64,000 nt of DNA from JASSUD01 sp031963445 (GTDB taxonomy: Bacteria > Pseudomonadota > Gammaproteobacteria > Burkholderiales > Burkholderiaceae). The notes beneath the pieces are model-generated. The model was not told the DNA's origin and searched no databases. It saw only the letters and a list, made by a program, of their open reading frames with translations. Numbering within the stretch: position 1 is the first letter of the stretch; the number at the start of each line of letters is the position of its first letter. The stretch lies in assembly GCA_031963445.1 (NCBI GenBank), contig JASSUH010000001.1:2418001-2482000 (forward strand). The letters are read 5' to 3'. Of this stretch, positions 54,774 through 63,813 are shown piece by piece. The position numbers and the translations under genes are program-made.

Positions 54774-55823
54774 CTATTCTTGGGAGAAAAAGGCCGCTTC
54801 TAATCGCTTTAAACGTGTACGTATATCAGCGAACCTGCGTAGTAATGCGGCCTGGTGATTCCACTCTGCTTGTGGCAAAGCTGGGAAAAGGCTCGAATAT
54901 ACACCGGCTTTCAATAGTGACTTAGAAACGCTGGATTTTCCTGTAACCGTGACCCGATCAGCCAATTTAATATGGCCGGCAATTCCAACCGCGCCGCCGA
55001 TCATGCAATGACGGCCAATCGTTGTACTACCAGCAATGCCTGTACAGCCCGCAATAACGGTATAAGCGCCAATCCGACAGTTATGGCCAATTTGCACTAG
55101 GTTATCTATCTTTACGCCATCTTCGATCACGGTATCTTCCATCGCACCACGATCAATTGTCGTGTTCGCACCGATTTCAACGCCCGCACCAATTGTCACT
55201 CCACCTACCTGCGGAATCTTGACCCATTCGCCTTTATCACCCTCAAAATCAGGCGCAAAACCAAAACCATCAGCACCAATCACAGCGCCTGCGTGGATCA
55301 GGGTATCTGCCCCGATTTTGCAACCGTGATAAATCACGACCTTCGGAAAAAGATGGACGGCCTCGCCAAGCACTGTATTGCGTCCAACAAAGCTATGCGC
55401 ATCAAGCCGTACTCTCTCTCCAATCACTGCGCCAGCCTCAATCACAACATGTGCTCCAATCGAAGCACTCGCGGCGATCTGAGCACTCGCATCAATTACC
55501 GCCGTTGGATGCACGCCCGCCGCTTGATTAGTACTAGAGGTCACGAAAAGCTGCGCTACGCGAGCAAAATAAGCATATGGATTAGGCGTCACCAGAAAGG
55601 CGCAGCGATAAGGGGGCTTAAGGTTTGATAAATCAGCCTCAGTAATCAGCACAGCCGCTGCATTTGTCGCTTCAAGTAAGCCAGAATATTTAGGATTAGC
55701 TAGAAATGACAGCTGTTGTTCTTGCGCCGAATTCAGCGGTGCAAGATCTTTGATAGAGGTGGCACCATCACCGATAACCTTGCCTCCAAAACGCTGCGTA
55801 AGTTCATCAAGGGTAACTATCAT
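54774..55823 (-). CDS. lpxD: UDP-3-O-acylglucosamine N-acyltransferase
   Basis: Third step of lipid A synthesis. 349 residues: N-terminal uridine-binding domain (TLDELTQRFGGKVIGD), left-handed beta-helix (HPTAVIDASAQIAASASIG), the catalytic histidine segment QIGHNCRIG, and a C-terminal helix. Its order between skp and fabZ is the conserved one. Confidence 0.97.
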   Translation of the reverse strand: MIVTLDELTQRFGGKVIGDGATSIKDLAPLNSAQEQQLSFLANPKYSGLLEATNAAAVLITEADLSNLKPPYRCAFLVTPNPYAYFARVAQLFVTSSTNQAAGVHPTAVIDASAQIAASASIGAHVVIEAGAVIGERVRLDAHSFVGRNTVLGEAVHLFPKVVIYHGCKIGADTLIHAGAVIGADGFGFAPDFEGDKGEWVKIPQVGGVTIGAGVEIGANTTIDRGAMEDTVIEDGVKIDNLVQIGHNCRIGAYTVIAGCTGIAGSTTIGRHCMIGGAVGIAGHIKLADRVTVTGKSSVSKSLLKAGVYSSLFPALPQAEWNHQAALLRRFADIRTRLKRLEAAFFSQE

Positions 55824-55875
55824 CTCGTGTTTTATCTGTCGCGTTTCGTTTAATGCGTTTTGCTCGTTGTAGTTT

Positions 55876-56001
55876 TTAGAGCTTGTTCATAATCTCCAGA
55901 AGTCACCCTTAAGGCTGCAATGTTGGGGTGACGAAGGAACCCCAACGTGTGCACCAACCGCATCTATTGGGTCTTCTGAAAAACCTACAGTGGACTCTTA
56001 G
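55876..56001. repeat. Family A palindromic element A13 between skp and lpxD
   Basis: Single core unit (55922-55946). The left arm and tip (TTAGAGCTTGTTCATAATCT then CCAGAAGTCACCC) resemble those of A7. The right arm is of the CATCTATTGGGTC...GTGGACTCTTA type. Confidence 0.8.
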
Positions 56002-56016
56002 AAAGCTAGCAAGGAA

Positions 56017-56571
56017 CTAATGCAGGTCAACCTTAGTATTTGCGTCCTCTAAGACTTTTAATACCTTGTCCGTAATATCGATGCGCGGATTAATATAAAC
56101 CGCTTCTTGAATAATCAAATCGTAGTTCTCTTTCTCAGCGATTTGTTTAATAGCCTTATTCGCAGAGTCGAGCACAGCGATCAGATCTTCATTACGGCGC
56201 CGGTTTAAGTCTTCCTGGAATTCACGCTTCTTACGCTGAAGATCAATATCAAGCTGGGCTAATTCGCGTTGCTTCTTCTCGAGATTGACAGACGATAACT
56301 TGGCACCTTTTTCAGCCAATGAATCAGCCAGGGATTTTAAGCGCTGCTCCATTTGCTGCAGATCACGTCCACGCTTTGAAAACTCTTGCTCCAGCCTTTT
56401 CTGTGCGTCCTTAGCTGACACTGATTCGCGCAAAATACGGTCTGAATTCACTGCAGCAATTCGTGTTTCTATCGCTTGCACTTGCAGCGCAGCGGCTGTT
56501 ATTAACGCGCCAAGCAGCAGGCGCACAAAATTTTGTCGAGTCATTTTATTTAACAATTGAGCCTTTTTCAT
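56017..56571 (-). CDS. skp: Periplasmic chaperone Skp/OmpH
   Basis: Periplasmic holdase that carries unfolded outer-membrane proteins to BamA. 184 residues. An N-terminal signal peptide (RQNFVRLLLGALITAAALQ, cut near VQA) is followed by IAAVNSDRILRES and long charged helices forming the tentacles. Start at 56571 or at Met10; both keep the signal. Directly downstream of bamA. Confidence 0.93.
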   Translation of the reverse strand: MKKAQLLNKMTRQNFVRLLLGALITAAALQVQAIETRIAAVNSDRILRESVSAKDAQKRLEQEFSKRGRDLQQMEQRLKSLADSLAEKGAKLSSVNLEKKQRELAQLDIDLQRKKREFQEDLNRRRNEDLIAVLDSANKAIKQIAEKENYDLIIQEAVYINPRIDITDKVLKVLEDANTKVDLH

Positions 56572-56582
56572 TGATCAAGCCA

Positions 56583-56650
56583 GCAAGGGCACCTCTGAAA
56601 AATCCCTTGGGTGGCAGAAAATTTCAACCTTCCTGCTTTCTCCGGTGCCG
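56583..56650. repeat. Worn family B fragment upstream of skp
   Basis: GGCACCTCTGAAAAATCCCT, then TGGGTGGCAG, resembles the left arm of B2/B3 with several changes; no right arm is seen. Confidence 0.45.
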
Positions 56651-56717
56651 CACTTACTACCTCAAGTTGAGGTAGTTTAGTAGCTTTACATTACCAAATA
56701 CAAATATCCATTCAGCT

Positions 56718-56823
56718 AAGGAACCTCTGCAAAACCCCTTGGGCGGCGTTATACCTCCTTGCCGTACTATTTGTACTGTCTGCGTCGGCATGCCTTGCCC
56801 AAGGGGTTTTGCAGAGGTTCCTT
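56718..56823. repeat. Family B long palindrome (B3) between bamA and skp
   Basis: AAGGAACCTCTGCAAAACCC and onward pairs almost perfectly with the right arm. The centre is CCTTGCCGTACTATTTGTAC then TGTCTGCG. Near-identical to B2 (37617-37718), more than 19 kb away. It ends 6 bases from the bamA stop. Confidence 0.9.
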
Positions 56824-56829
56824 AATTTT

Positions 56830-59133
56830 TTAGAACGAGGTCCCAATCTGGAATTGGAATTTCTGATAAAGATCACCCTTCTTTTTCACCAATGGGAAGC
56901 CTAAACTCAATTTCAGTGCGCCAATCGGTGACAGCCAGACGAGGCCTGCACCATACCCATAACGCAATTGCGCGAGGTTAATTTTTTCATCCTGGGCCCA
57001 GACATTACCCGCATCTAAAAAAGTAAATACGCGTAGCGTGCGATCGTAGCCGGTATTGGGCAATGGGAAAGTTAATTCAACATTAGCCACTATCTTCTTC
57101 GAGCCACCGATTGGATCAGTAGTCTTTGGATCTCTAGGGCCAAGTGAAGAAGGCTGATAACCCCGTATTGAACCAATACCACCGGCAAAATAATTCTTAA
57201 AAATCGGGTACGATTTATTCGCTAATCCTTTACCGTAACCAATTTCAGCATTTAGACCAAGCACTAGGCCACGCGCAAAAGAATAATAATATTCTTGCTT
57301 AAGATCGAGCCTGTAATATTGCGTTTTACCCGCTGGCGTACCTAATTCAACGTTTGTGTAGGTGAAATATCCCTCACTTGGCACTAACGCACTATCACGA
57401 TAATCGCGTGACCAACCGACAGACAACGGTACGTTACGCACCACATTGCCAAATTCAGCGATGTAGCGTTTGTAGACGTCCGGCGTATCTTTATCCATTT
57501 GGAAGCGCTCTTGCTCTATGCCTACCCCGAAGTAAACAGTATCTGATTCGGAGAATGGAACACCAAACTTCAGATCAGCACCTGCACTACGGATTGAGAA
57601 AGTGTTCGAGCTTGAATACAGCAATGGCTGATAGGTACGGTAATAAACGTTGGTAATTCGCTTGATGCCATCGACGGTGAAGTATGGGTCAATCTGGTTT
57701 ACCATCAACGTACGATAGGCTTTTGCCGTGTTCACCTGAACTCCCAAGCTAGTGCCGGAGCCAAATACATTGTCTTGCGAAAAGCTAGCGGTTAGCAAAA
57801 CTTTATCAGTCGATGAAAAACCTGCGCCCAGCATGAACGAACCTGTCGACTTTTCTGCTACTTTCACATCGACATCAACTTGATCCGTGGTGCCCGCAAC
57901 CGGGGTAGGCGTCACGCTTACATCGGTGAAATAGTCCAGTCGATTTAGGCGATCTTGCGAAAGTTTAAGTCGTTGAGCATCAAACCAAGAACTTTCAAAT
58001 TGACGCATTTCGCGGCGAATCACTTCATCACGTGTACGTTCATGGCCGCTAATATTGATGCGTCTCACATAGGCTCGGCGCCCAGGGTTAACCTGCATCG
58101 TGAGCACTACCGTATGATTTTTTGCATCAAGCGTTGGCTGTGAATTCACGTTAGCAAACGCATAGCCGTATCCACCTAATTTATCCGAGATTGCTTTGCT
58201 CGATGCCTGCAATTTACTCGCAGAAAAGCGCTCACCCGGCTTGAGCGTGATTAAGCTTTGCAATTCAGTTTGCTTATTCAGTAATTCACCAGCTAGCTGT
58301 ATGTTTGAAACCGTATACGGCTCACCCTCATGTAGCTTAACAGTGAGATAGATATCTTGTTTATCTGGGGAAATCGATACTTGAGTTGACTCAATATTAA
58401 ACTCGAGATAGCCACGATCAAGATAATAAGAACGAATCCTTTCAAGATCACCCGTTAGGCGCTCTTTTGAATACAGATCATTTTTGGTGTACCAAGAGAA
58501 CCAATTTGGCGCTGAGATTTGCATCTCATCTTGCAACACGCTGCTTTTTACCGCTTTATTGCCAAGGAAATTCACCTGTTTAATTTTGGCAGTTGGCCCT
58601 TCAATAACAGTGAACAAGACGGTTACACGGTTACGCCCAATTGGCGTAATAGTCGTCTTCACCTCGGCTGCATAAAGGCCCTTGGTTAAATACTGACGCT
58701 TTAATTCTTGCTCTGCCTTATCTACCAAGCTTTTATCGTAGTAACGACCTGGGAATAATTCGACTGCTCGTAACGCTTTATTTAAATTATCTTTATTAAA
58801 AGCCTTAATGCCTGCGAAATCGACTGAAGCAATGGCTGCACGCTCTTGCACTTCAATGATGACCACACCACTTTGTACCGAAACGCGCACATCATTAAAA
58901 AAGCCAGTCGCGTACAACGCACGTATGATTTCTGAGCCTTTAGCATCAGTGAACGTATCACCTTGCTTAAGTGGCACATAGGCAAACACAGTACCAGGCT
59001 CAACGCGCTGCAAACCTTCCACGCGCAGATCTTTTACAACAAAAGGAGAGACGGCATAAGCACTAAAGCTATGCCCAGCAAAGACAGCAGCAGCTAAAGC
59101 TGCTTTAGCGATAATTGGGTTAGATCGAAACAA
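56830..59133 (-). CDS. bamA: Outer-membrane protein assembly factor BamA
   Basis: Central Omp85 protein that inserts beta-barrels into the outer membrane. 767 residues: signal peptide ending near AYA (27), five POTRA domains to about 430 (first FVVKDLRVEGLQRVEPGTVF), and a 16-stranded barrel with the IRGYQPSSLGP loop motif. It ends in an aromatic residue (QFQIGTSF), as outer-membrane barrels do. Confidence 0.98.
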   Translation of the reverse strand: MFRSNPIIAKAALAAAVFAGHSFSAYAVSPFVVKDLRVEGLQRVEPGTVFAYVPLKQGDTFTDAKGSEIIRALYATGFFNDVRVSVQSGVVIIEVQERAAIASVDFAGIKAFNKDNLNKALRAVELFPGRYYDKSLVDKAEQELKRQYLTKGLYAAEVKTTITPIGRNRVTVLFTVIEGPTAKIKQVNFLGNKAVKSSVLQDEMQISAPNWFSWYTKNDLYSKERLTGDLERIRSYYLDRGYLEFNIESTQVSISPDKQDIYLTVKLHEGEPYTVSNIQLAGELLNKQTELQSLITLKPGERFSASKLQASSKAISDKLGGYGYAFANVNSQPTLDAKNHTVVLTMQVNPGRRAYVRRINISGHERTRDEVIRREMRQFESSWFDAQRLKLSQDRLNRLDYFTDVSVTPTPVAGTTDQVDVDVKVAEKSTGSFMLGAGFSSTDKVLLTASFSQDNVFGSGTSLGVQVNTAKAYRTLMVNQIDPYFTVDGIKRITNVYYRTYQPLLYSSSNTFSIRSAGADLKFGVPFSESDTVYFGVGIEQERFQMDKDTPDVYKRYIAEFGNVVRNVPLSVGWSRDYRDSALVPSEGYFTYTNVELGTPAGKTQYYRLDLKQEYYYSFARGLVLGLNAEIGYGKGLANKSYPIFKNYFAGGIGSIRGYQPSSLGPRDPKTTDPIGGSKKIVANVELTFPLPNTGYDRTLRVFTFLDAGNVWAQDEKINLAQLRYGYGAGLVWLSPIGALKLSLGFPLVKKKGDLYQKFQFQIGTSF

Positions 59134-59191
59134 GGTTTATTCTCAGTACGGGATGAACTTGTCTTAGAAAAATACTAGATACAACAGGTGC

Positions 59192-60571
59192 TTAGAAGCG
59201 GATTAGGCGACTCAGGTCGTTAAACAATGCAATCATTGATAAAACAATAATGCAAAGTATGCCGACTCTTTGCAAAATGAGCTGCCAGTAATCAGATAAA
59301 GCTCTACCGGTTATTGCTTCGACCGAATAATATAACAGATATCCCCCATCCAGCACTGGGATGGGCAATAAGTTCAATATCCCAAGGCTAATACTGACCA
59401 ATGCAAGAAAAGAAACAAAGTTCGCGAAACCCAAGCGGGCGCTCTTGCCGGCATAATCGGCAATGCTTACAGGACCCGCCAAATTCTTGAGTGACACCTC
59501 TCCCGTTATCATGTGGCCAAAGGTGCGCACGGAGAAAACGGTGACGTCCCAGGTCTTGCGCATACTAAGCCAGACGGCTTCAAGTAAATCATATTGCACC
59601 TTGACCCACTTCATTTCCGCTTCAAACACTGCACCAATACGCCCTATCGGATTATCGTTTGGTCGGTTAATCGTTTCTGGCAACACGGGTAAGCTCAGTA
59701 GACTGCCTTCGCGCTCAACTTTGAGCGTCATTTTTTGGCCTGGATGCGTCTTAATATGACTGACCCAGCTATGCAAATCATTCATGACTTGGCCATCCAC
59801 CGCCAGGATCCGATCTCCTTTGCGCAAACCCGCTTGCTCGGCAGGGCTGTTGGGTTCTAGGCCCGATATTTTTGGGGTAACGTTACCGGGCATAAAGCCC
59901 AGTGCTTCCATACAATTCTCGTTGCTAGCGCAAGCTGCACTGCGTAAATCCAGTGGATAGTGGTAAATGTTGTCACCCTCTTTTGCCACTAAAACAATAA
60001 ATTTTTCATGCATCGCTGCATCAATTAATCTCCAACGAAATTCTGACCATGAGCGAATCGATTGCACCGCGTTAGGCTGAACATTACTTATAGGACGTAT
60101 TCCTACAATAACTTCACCGCCGACAAGGCCTGCATCTTCAGCTGGCGTATTGATATGCGGTGCAGCAATAACAGCTGCAGGCTCATCAATACCGGTTGCA
60201 AACACGCCAGCGAATAACACAATCGCTAACAAAAAATTAGCGACTGGGCCTGCTGCAATAATCGCAAAACGCTTGCCGACCGATTGCCGATTAAACGCAT
60301 AAGGTAATTCATGAGCCGCAAGGGGTTCCTTTGCATTGCGCTCATCCAGCATCTTGACGTAACCACCTAAGGGTAGTGCCGCAATTTGCCATTCGGTTCC
60401 ACTTTTAGTTCGCTTTGACCAAAGCGGTGTGCCTAGGCCAATAGAAAAGCTCAGCACTTTAACGCCCATCAAACGGGCGACAATGTAATGGCCAAACTCA
60501 TGCACCAGCACAAGAATGCCAGCCACCGCAATGAACGAAAGCAACGCAGTTAAAAAATTCATACTCCTCAA
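59192..60571 (-). CDS. rseP: RIP metalloprotease RseP
   Basis: Site-2 intramembrane protease that cleaves anti-sigma factors and signal-peptide remnants. 459 residues: HEFGH zinc site at 24-28 in the first membrane helix, two periplasmic PDZ domains at about 115-310, and the second metal motif LNLLPIPVLDGG near the C-terminus. Overlaps the dxr stop by four bases. Confidence 0.97.
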   Translation of the reverse strand: MRSMNFLTALLSFIAVAGILVLVHEFGHYIVARLMGVKVLSFSIGLGTPLWSKRTKSGTEWQIAALPLGGYVKMLDERNAKEPLAAHELPYAFNRQSVGKRFAIIAAGPVANFLLAIVLFAGVFATGIDEPAAVIAAPHINTPAEDAGLVGGEVIVGIRPISNVQPNAVQSIRSWSEFRWRLIDAAMHEKFIVLVAKEGDNIYHYPLDLRSAACASNENCMEALGFMPGNVTPKISGLEPNSPAEQAGLRKGDRILAVDGQVMNDLHSWVSHIKTHPGQKMTLKVEREGSLLSLPVLPETINRPNDNPIGRIGAVFEAEMKWVKVQYDLLEAVWLSMRKTWDVTVFSVRTFGHMITGEVSLKNLAGPVSIADYAGKSARLGFANFVSFLALVSISLGILNLLPIPVLDGGYLLYYSVEAITGRALSDYWQLILQRVGILCIIVLSMIALFNDLSRLIRF

Positions 60572-61746
60572 GCCTTATTAATTTCAGCTAGCGCATACTG
60601 CCGCGCTAACGTATCTGCTGCCAACACATCATCAATGGTGTGCGCCGCACTAGACGCAATACGCTCAAGCACATTGCACACAATAGAAGAAATAGCCGTA
60701 AAACGAATGCGTTCTTGCAGAAAAGCATGCACGGCTACCTCATTAGCAGCATTTAGTACGGTAGGCGCTATGCCGCCCTGCTTTAACGCTTCAAAAGCTA
60801 AACCTAAACAAGGAAAACGCACCAAATCCGGGCGCTCAAAAGTCAAGTTTGTTAATTGGGTCAGATCAAGCGGAGTTACCCCAGAAGAAATACGTTCTGG
60901 GTACGCCAGCGCATAAGCAATCGGTACTCGCATATCAGATTTACCCAACTGCGCGAGCATAGAACCATCTTGATAAGTCACCAACGAATGAATCACGCTT
61001 TGCGGATGAATCACGACGTCAATACGATCTGCTGGCATGCCGAATAACCAATGCGCTTCGATGACTTCAAGCCCCTTATTCATCATCGTTGCCGAATCCA
61101 CCGAAATTTTGCGCCCCATGCTCCAGTTTGGATGTTGGCACGCTTGTGCAGGTGTCACATCGGCTAGCGACGCCAGATCATGCATACGAAAGGGGCCGCC
61201 TGAGGCAGTCAAAATAATCTTATCTACTCCACCTCGTATAACGGAGTCCCCCGCTAAACATTGGTGAATCGCATTATGTTCGCTATCAAGCGGTAACAGC
61301 GTTGCCTGATGTTCGCGTACTGCATCCATAAAAAGTGCGCCTGACATAACCAGCGCCTCTTTATTCGCCAGCAAGATACGCTTGCCTGCGCGTGCTGCCG
61401 CCAGGGTTGGCATAAGCCCAGCCGCGCCTACAATCGCTGCCACGACCGTATCACAAGCCCCCTGCGACACCTCGACTAATGCCGCTGCGCCATATGCAAC
61501 CTGTGTTTGATTACCTGATGCACGCAATTTCTCTGTCAGGCTAGCCGCAGCAGTAGCACTACCGACAACTGCGTATTCAGGCGCGAAGCGTAGACATTGC
61601 TCAGCCAATTTATCGATATTCTGATGGGCCGTGAGCGCGAACACGGTGAAGCGTTCTGGGTGGCGCGCTACCACATCAAGCGTGCTTACGCCAATTGAAC
61701 CAGTGGAGCCAAGTAAGGTGAGACGTTGTCGCATAAAATCTGCCAC
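60568..61746 (-). CDS. dxr: 1-deoxy-D-xylulose 5-phosphate reductoisomerase
   Basis: NADPH enzyme making MEP, the second step of the non-mevalonate isoprenoid pathway. 392 residues with LLGSTGSIGVSTLDVV (12-27), ANKEALVMSG, DSEHNAIHQCL, TASGGPFR and NKGLEVIEAHWLF. It feeds the undecaprenyl pathway that continues with uppS nearby. Confidence 0.97.
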   Translation of the reverse strand: MADFMRQRLTLLGSTGSIGVSTLDVVARHPERFTVFALTAHQNIDKLAEQCLRFAPEYAVVGSATAAASLTEKLRASGNQTQVAYGAAALVEVSQGACDTVVAAIVGAAGLMPTLAAARAGKRILLANKEALVMSGALFMDAVREHQATLLPLDSEHNAIHQCLAGDSVIRGGVDKIILTASGGPFRMHDLASLADVTPAQACQHPNWSMGRKISVDSATMMNKGLEVIEAHWLFGMPADRIDVVIHPQSVIHSLVTYQDGSMLAQLGKSDMRVPIAYALAYPERISSGVTPLDLTQLTNLTFERPDLVRFPCLGLAFEALKQGGIAPTVLNAANEVAVHAFLQERIRFTAISSIVCNVLERIASSAAHTIDDVLAADTLARQYALAEINKA

Positions 61747-61749
61747 AAG

Positions 61750-62583
61750 CTAAAAAAGCAACATAGCCAATGGCACGGTTGGCAGCAATGCATCGATACG
61801 ATCAAGAATGCCGCCATGTCCTGGCAACAAATTGCTCGAATCTTTCACACCAGCTTGACGCTTTAAGAGTGACTCGAACAAATCTCCCATCACACTCACT
61901 AACACTAGACCGGTTATTGCCGTCAGGGTGCCGACTGTTCCCAAGTGCGCTGCATACGCCAAGAAAAAATTAGGAGCAAAGGCTTGTGTAGCAAGCACTC
62001 CACTAACGACCAGCAACACTAACAAGCATCCGCCCAATACGCCTTCCCAGGTTTTGCCAGGGCTAATCGATGGTGCAAGCTTACGTGAACCAAATTGTCT
62101 GCCTGCAAAATAAGCCCCGCTATCAGCTAACCAGACAATTGACAGCAGCGATAAGACAAAAAAAGCGCCATGCGTACGCGCAACTAACAACGCTTGCCAC
62201 GCCGCCAGAAAAAGGATGATTCCTACTGCTAACAAAAACCAGCGCCATATTCCCGCCGTCAATAAAGGACGACGTATAAACACGAACGGCACCACACCGA
62301 GCCAAAAAATAGCTGCCACTTTATACAGGCCAATGGCTACCTCTGGACTGATGCTTGACCCTGCCTTACTAGCTGACATATTCCACACTAACACAGCACC
62401 TACTAGCGCGGCGTAAACAAACTGGGTATTACGCTGCAAGCCTAAAAGACGCGCCCATTCCCAAGCTGCGAGGACGAGCACACCGGCAATCAACGCACCG
62501 AATAACTGAATAGGCGCGCTAAAAGTAGCCAGCAGGAATACTGTCAACAATGCAATAGCGGTTATCGTGCGAGTTTTTAGCAT
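61750..62583 (-). CDS. cdsA: Phosphatidate cytidylyltransferase
   Basis: Makes CDP-diacylglycerol, the precursor of all phospholipids and the substrate of PssA encoded at 39.4 kb. 277 residues, about eight membrane helices, and the C-terminal family signature containing MGDLFESLLKR and KDSSNLLPGHGGILDRID. Starts between uppS and dxr as usual. Confidence 0.96.
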   Translation of the reverse strand: MLKTRTITAIALLTVFLLATFSAPIQLFGALIAGVLVLAAWEWARLLGLQRNTQFVYAALVGAVLVWNMSASKAGSSISPEVAIGLYKVAAIFWLGVVPFVFIRRPLLTAGIWRWFLLAVGIILFLAAWQALLVARTHGAFFVLSLLSIVWLADSGAYFAGRQFGSRKLAPSISPGKTWEGVLGGCLLVLLVVSGVLATQAFAPNFFLAYAAHLGTVGTLTAITGLVLVSVMGDLFESLLKRQAGVKDSSNLLPGHGGILDRIDALLPTVPLAMLLF

Positions 62584-62631
62584 AGAGAAAAATAACGCCT
62601 CGTCGGCGTTTGTTAAGGCAAGGATTGAGAG

Positions 62632-62684
62632 AAAATGCTCTTAGAGATCGTGAACAGATTCTTAGAATTTATATGAACAGGTTT
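62632..62684. repeat. Family A tip fragments between uppS and cdsA
   Basis: Two successive tip-like pieces, TTAGAGATCGTGAACAGATT then TTCTTA, and ATGAACAGGTTTTTA, with no core. Probably remnants of one or two decayed copies. Confidence 0.55.
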
Positions 62685-62694
62685 TTAAAAACTA

Positions 62695-63465
62695 TCAGCG
62701 ATAGTCTTTATTTGATTCTGCTTCAAGTTGTTCGCTAGTTCGTCCAAAGCGACGTTCGCGCTGACTATAAGAGAGAATGGCGAGATCTAAATTTGCGTCA
62801 TCGAAATCTGGCCAAAAGGTGTCCGTGAAATAAAGTTCCGTGTAAGCCAGCTGCCAGAGCAAAAAATTACTGATCCGCCGATCGCCACCGGTGCGAATAA
62901 ATAAATCAGGATCTGGCGCATACGCAAGCGCCAAGTGCTGCGCAAAGCTCGCCTCATCAAATACAGGCTGGTCGCTAGTCACAGCTGATTCAGCACATTT
63001 ACGCGCAGCTTGCAAAATATCCCAACGGCCACCATAGTTCACGGCTATGGTTAAAGTCAGACGCGTATTGCGCGCTGTTTTGGCTTCGGCACTACGCACC
63101 AATTCTTGAATGCGTGCATCCAGCGTACTCAAATCACCCACTACATGCAGACGGATACCACTGGCATGCAATTTATTGATCTCACGCTCCAATACACTGA
63201 CAAATAGCTTCATCAAAAATGAGACTTCCTCAGTGGGGCGGTGTCGATTCTCAGAGCTAAACGCAAACAAGGTTAAATAAGAAACGCCCCGGCGCGCACA
63301 AGCCTCAACCACTTTACGCACCGCATCTACACCACGCGTATGCCCCGTTGCGCGTGGCAAATGGCGTTGCTTCGCCCAGCGGCCATTGCCATCCATAATG
63401 ATCGCAATGTGACGCGGCACTTCAGGCATATTAGCTGTACGTTTAGGGGAATTGACTTCAATCAT
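62695..63465 (-). CDS. uppS: Undecaprenyl diphosphate synthase
   Basis: cis-Prenyltransferase making the C55 lipid carrier for peptidoglycan and glycans. 256 residues with the catalytic Asp D25 in IAIIMDGNGRWAKQR, the TLFAFSSENRHRP motif and PDLFIRTGGDRRISNFLLWQ. First of the envelope genes after frr. Confidence 0.97.
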   Translation of the reverse strand: MIEVNSPKRTANMPEVPRHIAIIMDGNGRWAKQRHLPRATGHTRGVDAVRKVVEACARRGVSYLTLFAFSSENRHRPTEEVSFLMKLFVSVLEREINKLHASGIRLHVVGDLSTLDARIQELVRSAEAKTARNTRLTLTIAVNYGGRWDILQAARKCAESAVTSDQPVFDEASFAQHLALAYAPDPDLFIRTGGDRRISNFLLWQLAYTELYFTDTFWPDFDDANLDLAILSYSQRERRFGRTSEQLEAESNKDYR

Positions 63466-63609
63466 TTTGCCAACGGCTTGTTAGTAACCTATCCACCAAT
63501 TTTCTAAAAGGTTAGTCGAGGAAAATAGAACGCAGTAGCTTTTGCTCCCATAAACGACTGGAGATTACCGCTACCTTTCGACGTCCGCGCACGGCCTTTA
63601 AGGCAATTG

Positions 63610-63807
63610 GGGAACATGTTCTAAGGAAGATCTATAGGGTTATGCGGCAAGGCGGTGCGAGGGCACGAGGGCGCCAGGGAAAGCCTAAACCATTACCTTA
63701 TTTAGAACTTGTTTAGGGTCTTCCTAGTGGCCTTGCGCCGCCGCAGACAGTACACAAAACGTACGGCAAGGCGGCGCAAGGGCGCTAGGGAGAGCCTAAA
63801 CAAGTTC
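63610..63807. repeat. Family B palindrome (B5) with an adjacent partial copy, between frr and uppS
   Basis: Complete copy at 63705-63807: arms begin GAACTTGTTTAGGGTCTTCC, with the conserved centre on the opposite strand (CGCAGACAGTAC ... GTACGGCAAGG). About 63610-63697 holds half of a second copy (GCGCCAGGGAAAGCCTAAAC), ending just before the complete one. Confidence 0.85.
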
Positions 63808-63813
63808 GAAGAG

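Noticed and set aside
3147..56001. Family A repeats considered as a CRISPR array
   Set aside because: Copies are dispersed between genes, palindromic, variable in arms, and not separated by regular spacers; no cas gene is present.
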